The notes under the pieces are model-generated. The model had not been told where the DNA came from, did no database searches, and saw only the letters and a list, made by a program, of their open reading frames with translations. Position numbers and translations under genes: made by a program. Of a stretch of DNA of 64,000 bases, positions 45,826-53,446 are shown one piece after another (position 1 is the first letter of the stretch; each line of letters begins with the position of its first letter). This DNA is from Collinsella aerofaciens (GTDB taxonomy: Bacteria > Actinomycetota > Coriobacteriia > Coriobacteriales > Coriobacteriaceae): assembly GCF_005845035.1 (NCBI RefSeq), contig NZ_SPFO01000005.1, positions 1-64,000 on the forward strand, read 5' to 3'.

Positions 45826-46812
45826 TTGAAGACTGTTCATGTTGCCGCTGGGATCATTCGCAAGGAAGGATCCGATGAGCTGCTTGCCGTGCAGCGCGGC
45901 TACGGCAACATGCAGGGACTTTGGGAGTTCCCCGGTGGCAAGCTCATGCGCGGCGAGTCGCCCGAGGACGCCGTACGCCGCGAACTCATGGAAGAGCTGC
46001 AGGTCAAAGTCACCAACCTGCGTGACTTCTACACCGTTGAGTATGACTACCCCGATTTTCATCTCTCAATGGAGTGTTACTACTGCTCGCTGGCTAAAGA
46101 ATCCGATGAGCCTCAGAAGCACGACCGCCAGCTCGATATCCGCTGGATTCCGCGCACCTCGCTTGCCATGGTGGAATGGATGCCCGCCGACAAAGGGCTT
46201 ATCGATGCTCTGATTGAGTTGAAGGAAGATCGGCTCGAGGCAAGCTCCGCCGATGACGCCACGCCCACCACAGCCGACAAACCCGCCACCAAGCCCAAGC
46301 GCGCACCTAAGCGCCGCAGCAAGAAGCGCCCCAAGCCCGGCTTGCTGGACGGCATCGACACCTCGGACCTTTCCGCCGACGAGCGTGAGCTCGTGCGCCG
46401 TCGCGCCGCTATAAAAAAATCCATGAAGGGCAACAAGCGTGCGAACACCAAACCCGAGCTGCTCGTTCGCCAGCGCCTGCGGGCAGCGGGCCTTACGGGT
46501 TATCGCTTGGAATGGAAGGTTCCCGGCAAGCCCGACATCGCCTTCCCCGGCCGCAAGATCGCCATCTTCGTCAACGGCTGCTTTTGGCACCGCTGCCCCA
46601 AGTGCAATCCGAGCCAGCCCAAGCGCAACGTTGAGTTTTGGGAGGCAAAGTTCCGTCGCAACGTCGAGCGCGACCGCGCTGCCGTGGCAGCACTCACTCA
46701 AATGGGCTGGACACCCATAACCATCTGGGAATGCGAGCTCAAAAAAGACCGCATCGACGCCACAATGGAAAAGGTCATCGAGCAGGTGCGCGCCACAGAG
46801 CCGCAGCGCTAG
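45826..46812 (+). CDS. Nudix hydrolase fused to Vsr-type mismatch endonuclease
   Basis: One 328-residue protein with two repair-related domains. Residues 1-135 are a MutT-like Nudix domain with the box GGKLMRGESPEDAVRRELME. A Lys/Arg-rich linker follows (KPKRAPKRRSKKRPKP). Residues 190-320 are a very-short-patch repair endonuclease-like domain: ANTKPELLVRQRLRAAG, VPGKPDIAFPGRKIAIFVNG, CFWHRCPKC, RRNVERDRAAVAAL and TIWECEL carry the metal Asp and His positions of Vsr. It would sanitise oxidised nucleotides and nick T:G mismatches. It starts with TTG behind GAGAGGAC. No cytosine methylase gene is nearby. Confidence 0.88.
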   Translation: MKTVHVAAGIIRKEGSDELLAVQRGYGNMQGLWEFPGGKLMRGESPEDAVRRELMEELQVKVTNLRDFYTVEYDYPDFHLSMECYYCSLAKESDEPQKHDRQLDIRWIPRTSLAMVEWMPADKGLIDALIELKEDRLEASSADDATPTTADKPATKPKRAPKRRSKKRPKPGLLDGIDTSDLSADERELVRRRAAIKKSMKGNKRANTKPELLVRQRLRAAGLTGYRLEWKVPGKPDIAFPGRKIAIFVNGCFWHRCPKCNPSQPKRNVEFWEAKFRRNVERDRAAVAALTQMGWTPITIWECELKKDRIDATMEKVIEQVRATEPQR

Positions 46813-47066
46813 GAACGAGCCGTCCACACGCCCCACACAGGCGAGCCACATCCGCGCCACAAACCTTAGAAAGCCCTTAAGTTCAAAACCTCTCAAGAGT
46901 GTTACTCGATAGCTCTGACCTGCGGTTTCATCGTAATTGCAAACCTCATTAAGCCTTTCTTTAGCGCTTCTTTGCGACGTCCGCGGCATAATACTGCCAA
47001 CGCACGGGACCTAGCAGCACACCCCGTGCGCAACCTTTTGGTGGACATCGAGGAGGCCGCATAAGC
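46813..47066. other. Intergenic gap with a shared 18-mer
   Basis: About 250 bp without a recognised gene. AGCTCTGACCTGCGGTTT at 46911-46928 is also at 28638-28655. A GCATAATACT string near 46990 could be a -10 box for the small frame downstream. Confidence 0.3.
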
Positions 47067-47276
47067 ATGCATTCTTCCAATGACGCAGCACAGCAGCCAT
47101 CCCTAAAACATGCGGACCTTTTCTCCTTCCCCCCGACACAGAGAAACGGCCTCCTCGACTCCCCCACCACAAAAGCCAAACGCTCAACAGACCAGAGCCA
47201 CAACTTGCGAGCATCGTTCGAAAAGCTCCAAGCATCCCTAAACAAGTCATTCCCCAACCAAGCCCGGGCATACTAA
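47067..47276 (+). CDS. Small hypothetical protein (69 aa)
   Basis: A 69-residue frame starting MHSSNDAAQQPSLKHADLF with GAGGAGG eleven bases upstream. It is polar, rich in Ser, Lys, Gln and Asn, with no membrane segment and no family recognised. The ribosome site is good but the base composition is unlike neighbouring genes; it may be real or chance. Confidence 0.35.
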   Translation: MHSSNDAAQQPSLKHADLFSFPPTQRNGLLDSPTTKAKRSTDQSHNLRASFEKLQASLNKSFPNQARAY

Positions 47277-47359
47277 TCCCCCATCAGCAAAGAAGCCCTA
47301 ACGTTCCACCCATTTCCGCCCCAACGCCACAAGGGCGACGACCTCAAGCAGGTCAACTT

Positions 47360-47484
47360 GGGAGGGACGAGGGCTTAGTTCCCCAATCTTTCCGCAGGGG
47401 GCAAAAAGCCTCGCCGCACGAAGTGCGCAGCGAGGCTTTTTGCATGCCCGAGGACGATTGGGGAACTAAGCCCTCGTCCCTCCC
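47360..47484. repeat. Nested palindrome, intact copy (terminator of the aldolase gene)
   Basis: Outer arms 47360-47388 and 47456-47484 are perfect 29-bp inverted repeats. Inside, CAAAAAGCCTCGC / GCGAGGCTTTTTG forms a terminator-like hairpin around CGCACGAAGTGCGCA, followed by CATGCCCGAGGAC. The inner hairpin and the GCATGCCCGAGGACG string match 12849-12902, beside the IS110 element. Confidence 0.8.
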
Positions 47485-47517
47485 CGGGATATGTAGCGAG
47501 TCGGAGTACCCTTGCTG

Positions 47518-48375
47518 TTACTCTGCTTTGCCCACGGAGTTGAGGTTGGTCATGCGGATCTTAACCAGCTCGGTGATCTCACGCATACCCTCCTTGGCCG
47601 GCTTCTTGGGGTCGAAGCAGGCGGGGTTCTCGGCCATGTAGGCCATGAAGCCCTTGGTGTAGGCCTGACGCAGCTCGGTGGCGTAGTTAACCTTGCAGAT
47701 ACCGTTCTTCACAGCCTCGGCAACCTGCTCATCGGGCACACCGGAGGTGCCGTGCAGGACCAGCGGCACGTCAACGGCGTCGCGGATGGCCTTGACCACG
47801 GACTGCTCGATGTGCGGATCGCTCGTGTACACACCGTGGCTGGTGCCAACGCCAATTGCGAGGGAGGTGCAGCCGGTACGCTCGACGAACTCCTTGGCCT
47901 CGGCCGGATCGGTGTAGGGGCTCTCGCCCTCAACCGCGGGACCGTCGTCCTCCTTGCCGCCAACCTTACCGAGCTCAGCCTCGACGGGCACGCCCATGGC
48001 GCGGCCAGCGTCGGCGACGGACTTGGTCAGAGCGATGTTGTCCTCGAAGGACTCGTGCGAGCCGTCGATCATGACAGAGGTGTAGCCGGTGCGGAAAGCC
48101 TGCATGCAGCGGTCATAGCCATCGCCGTGATCGAGGTGCAGAGCGACGGGCACGGAAGCGCGCTCGGCGGCAGCCTTGACCATGCCGTAGAAGTAGTCCA
48201 GACCAGCGGTCTTAATGGTGCCCGGGGTGGTCTGCATGATGACGGGGGACTTGGTCTCCTCGGCAGCAGCCAAAACGGCCATAACAAACTCGAGGTTCTC
48301 GACGTTGAAAGCGCCAACAGCGTAGTGGCCGGCCTGAGCGTCCTTGAGCATCTTTTCGGTGGTAACAAGTGCCAT
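47518..48375 (-). CDS. Class II fructose/tagatose-bisphosphate aldolase
   Basis: A 285-residue zinc aldolase that splits a ketose 1,6-bisphosphate into dihydroxyacetone phosphate and glyceraldehyde 3-phosphate. HLDHGDGYDRC has the zinc His, DGSHESFEDNIALTK and EAELGKVGGKEDD are the catalytic loops, and LVLHGTSGVP and CKVNYATELR bind phosphate. It belongs to the FbaA/GatY-KbaY family. The 285-residue length and the presence of LacA, LacB and LacC elsewhere make a tagatose-bisphosphate role plausible, in place of class I LacD; fructose bisphosphate is possible too. It is divergent from the DeoR gene. GGGAGAGGAG precedes the ATG at 48375. Confidence 0.88.
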   Translation of the reverse strand: MALVTTEKMLKDAQAGHYAVGAFNVENLEFVMAVLAAAEETKSPVIMQTTPGTIKTAGLDYFYGMVKAAAERASVPVALHLDHGDGYDRCMQAFRTGYTSVMIDGSHESFEDNIALTKSVADAGRAMGVPVEAELGKVGGKEDDGPAVEGESPYTDPAEAKEFVERTGCTSLAIGVGTSHGVYTSDPHIEQSVVKAIRDAVDVPLVLHGTSGVPDEQVAEAVKNGICKVNYATELRQAYTKGFMAYMAENPACFDPKKPAKEGMREITELVKIRMTNLNSVGKAE

Positions 48376-48709
48376 GAGCGTTTGCTCCTCTCCCTCGCCC
48401 GCATCTGGACATCGGGCGTACGTGTCCGCAAGGCGTTTTACCTTGCGTTTTGCTGCGCTCATTGTATGAAATTCAGCGTCTTTGCACGTGCGAGATATTG
48501 AGCCCATGCAGGTCAATACCGTCGTTTTTGAAAAGTAAACGGAAGGAATTGGAGCCGAGTGGGCGTGTTCGATATTGAATTTTGGGCGTTGAGCGTCTTT
48601 CTTTTATAGAAAAGATAAGTAATCGAAAGGTGTTTTCTTACTCAAAAAGAAAATGAACGAAAATAGAGTCAACACAATTCCTGCAAATTTAGCCGAAAAT
48701 GGAGCAGAC
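48376..48709. promoter_or_regulatory. Divergent aldolase/DeoR promoter region
   Basis: The 334-bp gap includes A/T-rich palindromes CTTTCTTTTATAGAAAAG (48597-48614) and TTTTCTTACTCAAAAAGAAAA split over 48633-48653, candidate DeoR-type operators. No gene seems to occupy it; a possible ATG at 48653 lacks a good ribosome site. Confidence 0.45.
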
Positions 48710-49513
48710 ATGACCCAAGCTACCAACCGTGCTTTTGCCGACGAACGCCGCGCCGCCATCATGGAAATGCTCGATCATAACGCCTCGGTGCAGGTAGCAG
48801 AAATCGCCCAGACCTTTGGCGTGTCCTCCGTCACCGCCCGCGCCGACCTGGACGCGCTCGCCGAAGCAGGCAAGCTGCGCCGCACGCACGGCGGTGCCGT
48901 CTCGCTCCACAAACGCCTGACCGTCTCCACGCAGGATCGCCGCATCAATGTCAACGTCGCTGCCAAGCAGGCCATCGCGCAAAGCGCCATCGAGCTCGTC
49001 AATGACGGCGACACGCTGCTCGTCGACTCGGGCACCACGGCGCTCGAGTTCGTCCGGCTCCTCGACCAGCGCGACGGCATCACCGTCATCACGGCAGACA
49101 TTACCATTGCCGATTACATCGACGAGAGCATGCCCTCGGTCGATGTCGTCATGCTGGGCGGGGCGCTGCGCAAAGGCCATCGTTATTTGTACGGACCGCT
49201 CACTATGCAGGCGCTCCAAATGGTCCATGCCGATCTGGCCGTCATGTGCCCCGGCGCCTTTGTCTCCAGCTGCGGCTTTACGACCGACTTTCCCCAGATG
49301 GCCGAGACTAAAACGGCTATGATCGCCGCGGCCCATCAAAGCGTCGCCCTCATGGACGCCAGCAAGGTTAACGGACGCGGCATGTACCGCTTCGCCGAAC
49401 TTACCGATGTCGACACCATCGTGATGGACCGTGATCCCGATGGCTCCGTCGCTACCTCAATCGCCGAGGCCACCGACGTCGACGTCCCAACCCTCATCCT
49501 CGCCACCGCCTAA
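48710..49513 (+). CDS. DeoR/GlpR-family sugar operon repressor
   Basis: A 267-residue regulator. The N-terminal helix-turn-helix is ERRAAIMEMLDHNASVQVAE then FGVSSVTARADLDALAEAG, with the family's RRTHGGAV just after. The C-terminal sugar-phosphate sensor domain contains LVDSGTTALEF, TADITIADYI and LMDASKVNGRGM. LacR and GatR/AgaR belong here. Divergence from the aldolase, and TGTTCA-N8-TGAACA sites near lacA, suggest it controls galactose-6-phosphate catabolism. The ATG at 48710 follows TGGAGCAG. Confidence 0.88.
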   Translation: MTQATNRAFADERRAAIMEMLDHNASVQVAEIAQTFGVSSVTARADLDALAEAGKLRRTHGGAVSLHKRLTVSTQDRRINVNVAAKQAIAQSAIELVNDGDTLLVDSGTTALEFVRLLDQRDGITVITADITIADYIDESMPSVDVVMLGGALRKGHRYLYGPLTMQALQMVHADLAVMCPGAFVSSCGFTTDFPQMAETKTAMIAAAHQSVALMDASKVNGRGMYRFAELTDVDTIVMDRDPDGSVATSIAEATDVDVPTLILATA

Positions 49514-49516
49514 AAC

Positions 49517-49558
49517 AAAAACCACCACAAAGGGGACAGGCACCTTTGTGGTGGTTTT
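49517..49558. terminator. Bidirectional terminator between DeoR and flavodiiron genes
   Basis: Perfect 16-bp arms AAAACCACCACAAAGG / CCTTTGTGGTGGTTTT with loop GGACAGGCA serve both converging genes. It shares CCACCACAA and GGGGACAG with the terminator at 30102-30142. Confidence 0.9.
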
Positions 49559-49580
49559 GACGGTAGAAGCAAGCGCGTTG

Positions 49581-50741
49581 TTACTTGGACAGCTCGTCGG
49601 CGAGGGCTTCGATCTGGGCGCGCGAAGCGTCGTTGAGCGAGCCCAGGACGGTCACCTTGTTCTGCGTCAGGGTGATGTCCTTCATGCCCTCGAGCTCCTT
49701 GGTCATAACCTTGGCAGCGGTGGGCGCCCAGGAGCCGGCCTCAACGAGCGCCACCGTACGGTTCTGATAGGCGTGCTCGGCAAGCGTGTGGATAAAGGTG
49801 CTCATGAACGGAAAGATCTCGCCCTGATAGGTGATGGAGGCGAGCACCAGACGGTCATAGCGGAACGCGTCCTCAACAGCCTCGGCCATATCGTCGCGTG
49901 CCAGGTCAAAGACGGAGACCTTCTGGCCGCGGGCCTCGAGCGCAGATGCGAGCTCCTCAACGGCAGCCTTCAGATGGCCATACACACTCGCATAGGCGAT
50001 CGTGATGCCCTCGTCCTCGGGCTGGTAGCTCGACCAGGTGTTGTAAGTGTCGAGGTAGTAGCCCAGATTCTCGGTCAGCACGGGGCCGTGGAGCGGGCAG
50101 ATAATCTGGATGTCCAGGTCGGCGGCCTTCTTGAGCACGGCCTGCACGAACTTGCCGAACTTGCCGACGATGCCAAAGTAGTAACGGCGCGCCTCGCAGG
50201 CCCAACCCTCGGGATCCTCGATGTCGTTGGCGCCAAACTTTCCAAAGCCGTCGGCGCTAAAGAGCACCTTATCGGTGGACTCGTAGGAGAAGAGTACCTC
50301 GGGCCAGTGAACGTTGGGGGCGCCGACAAACGTCAGGCTGTGGCCGCCCAGGTCGAGCACGTCGCCATCTTTGACGACCATCTTGCGCTCGGGGAAGTCG
50401 GTGCCAAAGTAGTTGACCATCATGCGGAAAGCGCCCATGCTGGCCACAATCTGTGCCTGGGGATAGCGCTCCATAAAGGCGGCGATACCGGCGGAGTGAT
50501 CGGGCTCCATGTGATGGACAACCAGGTAGTCGGGCGTACGGCCGTCGAGCGCGGCCTCGAGGTTGCCGAGCCACTCATCGACAAAGCCAGCGTCAACCGA
50601 ATCGGCGACGGCGATCTTGTCGCCCAAGATAACGTAGCTGTTGTATGCCATACCATTCTCGGACACGTCATACTGGCCCTCGAACAGGTCAATGTCGTGA
50701 TCGTTGACGCCAATGTAGCGGATATCCTTGGTGATCTCCAT
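49581..50741 (-). CDS. Flavodiiron protein (FprA family)
   Basis: Reduces oxygen to water or nitric oxide to nitrous oxide, protecting anaerobic radical enzymes. The 386-residue protein has an N-terminal metallo-beta-lactamase-like domain with the diiron motif HHMEPDHS (H-x-E-x-D-H, about residue 80), GAPNVHWPEVLF, SADGFGKFG and CPLHGPVL, then a C-terminal flavodoxin domain (IAYASVYGHLKAAVEELASAL; GSWAPTAAK). No rubredoxin or extra domain is fused. GGAGG precedes the ATG at 50741. It lies next to the galactose genes without an obvious functional link. Confidence 0.93.
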   Translation of the reverse strand: MEITKDIRYIGVNDHDIDLFEGQYDVSENGMAYNSYVILGDKIAVADSVDAGFVDEWLGNLEAALDGRTPDYLVVHHMEPDHSAGIAAFMERYPQAQIVASMGAFRMMVNYFGTDFPERKMVVKDGDVLDLGGHSLTFVGAPNVHWPEVLFSYESTDKVLFSADGFGKFGANDIEDPEGWACEARRYYFGIVGKFGKFVQAVLKKAADLDIQIICPLHGPVLTENLGYYLDTYNTWSSYQPEDEGITIAYASVYGHLKAAVEELASALEARGQKVSVFDLARDDMAEAVEDAFRYDRLVLASITYQGEIFPFMSTFIHTLAEHAYQNRTVALVEAGSWAPTAAKVMTKELEGMKDITLTQNKVTVLGSLNDASRAQIEALADELSK

Positions 50742-50870
50742 CAGGCAAAGCCTCCTAGATAGACAAAAGAGCCCGTCTATCATAACACTCGTCTCCATAG
50801 CCACGGCTATCTGCCAACATCCTTACCGATTGTTATTGAGGCGGAATATACCGCCGTTGACCTGCAAAAA

Positions 50871-51902
50871 CTATGCGAGCGGCTCTGCTGTGGTATGTCG
50901 AACGATGAGCTGACCAGGGATGCGAATGGCGACGGTTTTGTCCGTTGCCCCCTCCTTGGGAACCGCATGCTCAAACACCTCGCGACCGCGCTGGTGCAGA
51001 TCGAACCGGACGGTCGTGAGCTCGTTGTGTGCCACAAAATCATCGAGCGAATCGTCGACGCCCACCACGCTTACGTCCTCGGGCACGCGCAGGCCGCTAT
51101 CACGCAGCGCGGCAATCGCGCCATTTGCCATCTGATCGTTTGCCGCATAGATCGCCGTCATGGTGTGATCGTGCTCGGCCAGGTACCTGCCGGCCTCGTA
51201 GCCGCTGTTGGCAGACCAGTCGCCCTCGAGCGGCTCTGCCGGCTCGATGTGTTTACGCTCGAGTGCATCCTGCCAACCGGCGCGACGAAATTGCTCGTCG
51301 ACCGAGAACGACGGGCCGCCAATATAGCGAATCTGCTCGTGCCCCAGCTCAAACAAGTGATTCATAAGCAAGAGCGAGCAGCCGTAATGGTCGGAGTCGA
51401 CCGTGGTCACCCGCGGGTGCGCGTACATGGTAACGACGACCGTGCCAATGCCCGGCAGTGGATCAAACGTCTCAAAATCGGGCGCCATGCGGCTCATGCC
51501 GATGATGATGCCGTCCACCGGCAATGCGGCCATACGACGCGTGGCCTCGGCAAGCGAGAATTCCTCGGTCTTGGACATCTCGACCAGCGTGATGGCGCAA
51601 TTATGCTCGCGAGCAGCGCTGGCGATGCCGTCGATCATTGAGAGGTTGCCAAACTTGGTGACATCGTTGATGCATAGGCCGACCGAATGGTAACGGCCGT
51701 CGCGCAGCGAGCGACCGGCATAACTCGGACGAAAGCCGAGCTCTTGCATAGCGGCCTGCACGCGCTGGCGCGTCTGCTCGTTGACGTTAGGAAGGCCGTT
51801 GGCAACGCGCGAAACCGTCTGCTGCGAAACACCGGCAGCGCGGGCAACGTCGGCCATGGAAACCGGGCGCGTACCTGTATCATTGGAAGGGCGCCTTGCC
51901 AC
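50871..51902 (-). CDS. galR: LacI/GalR-family repressor of galKT
   Basis: A 343-residue repressor: N-terminal helix-turn-helix VSMADVARAAGVSQQTVSRVANG and hinge, then a periplasmic-binding-protein-like domain (SVGLCINDVTKFGNLSMIDG; AIYAANDQMANGAI; VVGVDDSLDDFV). It is divergent from galK across a 338-bp gap holding three copies of GTTAACGTACTC, the likely operator. It starts with GTG at 51902 behind GAAGGTG. The similar repressor at 62028-63032 shares the GVDDSL signature, so they are related. Confidence 0.88.
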   Translation of the reverse strand: MARRPSNDTGTRPVSMADVARAAGVSQQTVSRVANGLPNVNEQTRQRVQAAMQELGFRPSYAGRSLRDGRYHSVGLCINDVTKFGNLSMIDGIASAAREHNCAITLVEMSKTEEFSLAEATRRMAALPVDGIIIGMSRMAPDFETFDPLPGIGTVVVTMYAHPRVTTVDSDHYGCSLLLMNHLFELGHEQIRYIGGPSFSVDEQFRRAGWQDALERKHIEPAEPLEGDWSANSGYEAGRYLAEHDHTMTAIYAANDQMANGAIAALRDSGLRVPEDVSVVGVDDSLDDFVAHNELTTVRFDLHQRGREVFEHAVPKEGATDKTVAIRIPGQLIVRHTTAEPLA

Positions 51903-51995
51903 AAAATCACCTTCGCTCTCGCAAGATCTGAATAGCGTGAATGTCGGCCCGAGCGGAAGCACGCCCCGCACCGAGGCCCGCTATCGTCGGACGCA

Positions 51996-52199
51996 TGTTA
52001 ACGTACTCTACTTTTTCTATCAGCGGTTCTTTTGCTCCATATGTCCATACGGCTACACCGTTCACGGCCGAAAATCTACCGATTACCAGATTCTCAGAAA
52101 TAGATATGCGTTGTGTTATGAGTACGTTAACATACCTATTAACGTGCAGCGCTGCGACCGTCTGGTTTGTGGTGCTCAAAATTGTTAACGTACTCATAA
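51996..52199. promoter_or_regulatory. Three GalR-type operator copies upstream of galK
   Basis: TGTTAACGTACTCT at 51996-52009, TTATGAGTACGTTAACA (inverted) at 52116-52132 and TGTTAACGTACTCATAA at 52183-52199. The last two are mirror images, 50 bp apart, suggesting looping. They fit the divergent galR/galK promoter region. Confidence 0.75.
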
Positions 52200-52240
52200 T
52201 GACACGGACCAATCTCTCCCGCGTCAAGGAAAGGACCCAT

Positions 52241-53446
52241 ATGACCGCCCCCGACGAAAAGACACTCACCACGCTCACCAGGCTGTTCGAGGAGGAGTTT
52301 GGCCCCATCGGCGACCGCCAGGTGCTCTACGTACACGCGCCCGGGCGTTCCGAGATCAGCGGCAACCACACCGACCACGAGGGCGGCCACGTTATCGCCG
52401 GCTCGCTCGATGTCGCCGTTGACGGCATCGCCGTGGCAACCGACTCCAACAAGATTCGCGTCGCCGACGAGGGCTATCCTACGTTTGAAATCATGCTCGA
52501 CACGCTGGATATTCAAGAGTCCGAGAAGGGCACGTCCGCGAGCCTCGTCCGCGGCATGGCCCACGAAATCGCTGCTCTGGGCGTTGAGCCCCAGGGCTTC
52601 GACTTCGCCTTCACCTGCTCCGTCCCCTCGGGTGGCGGTCTTTCCAGCTCTGCCGCCGTCGAGGCCGCATACGGTCGTGCCATGGAAACCCTCTGGGGCG
52701 CACCCGCCATCGAGCCCGTCGCGCTCGCGCAGATGAGCCAGCGCACCGAGAACAACTATTACGGCAAGCCCTGCGGTCTGATGGACCAGGCCGCCGTGTG
52801 CCTGGGCGGCCTTGCCTACATGGACTTTGAGGACCAGGCTCAGCCTAAAACCCAGAAGCTCGAGCTCAACTTTGAGGATCACGGCTATGCGCTCGTGCTC
52901 GTTAAGGTCGGTGCCGACCACGTGGCCGCCACCGACGACTACGCCGCCGTTCCGCGCGAGATGCAGGACGTTGCCGCCGAGTTTGGCAAGGCACGCCTGT
53001 GCGAGGTCGACGTTGCCGATTTTGACGCCAGGCTCCCCGAGCTGCGCGCCAAACTGGGCGACCGTGCCTGCCTGCGCGCCGTTCACTACTGGTACGAGAA
53101 CGGCCTGGTCGACAAGCGCTGGGCAGCTCTGAACGCCGGCGACATCGACCAGTTCCTGGTCCTGACGCGCGAGTCCGGCGCCAGCTCTGCCATGTACCTG
53201 CAGAATGTTGTTGCCAAGCTGGGTTCCGAGCAGCCTTCCATGTATGCCCTGGCGCTGGCCGAGCACGTGCTCGACGGCCGCGGCGCCGTCCGTATCCACG
53301 GTGGCGGCTTTGGTGGCACCATCCAGGCCTTCGTGCCGCTCGACCTGGTCGACACCTTCATTGCCAAGATGAACGGCTGGCTGGGCGAGGGCTCTGCCCG
53401 TCACTACGCCATCTCTGACAAGGGGGCTTACGCGGCATGGCTGTAA
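52241..53446 (+). CDS. galK: Galactokinase
   Basis: Phosphorylates galactose to galactose 1-phosphate (Leloir pathway). The 401-residue GHMP kinase has APGRSEISGNHTDHEGG (galactokinase signature, in its variant form with N-H-T-D-H), CSVPSGGGLSSSAAVE (ATP loop, about residue 130) and HGGGFGGTIQAF near the end. The ATG at 52241 follows AAGGAAAGG; the frame continues upstream of it without a ribosome site. galT overlaps its 3' end by 10 nt. Confidence 0.93.
   Translation: MTAPDEKTLTTLTRLFEEEFGPIGDRQVLYVHAPGRSEISGNHTDHEGGHVIAGSLDVAVDGIAVATDSNKIRVADEGYPTFEIMLDTLDIQESEKGTSASLVRGMAHEIAALGVEPQGFDFAFTCSVPSGGGLSSSAAVEAAYGRAMETLWGAPAIEPVALAQMSQRTENNYYGKPCGLMDQAAVCLGGLAYMDFEDQAQPKTQKLELNFEDHGYALVLVKVGADHVAATDDYAAVPREMQDVAAEFGKARLCEVDVADFDARLPELRAKLGDRACLRAVHYWYENGLVDKRWAALNAGDIDQFLVLTRESGASSAMYLQNVVAKLGSEQPSMYALALAEHVLDGRGAVRIHGGGFGGTIQAFVPLDLVDTFIAKMNGWLGEGSARHYAISDKGAYAAWL

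Noticed and set aside
28638-46928. A mobile element marked by the shared 18-mer AGCTCTGACCTGCGGTTT
   Set aside because: Only 18 bases are shared and flanks differ, so no element can be defined from two copies.
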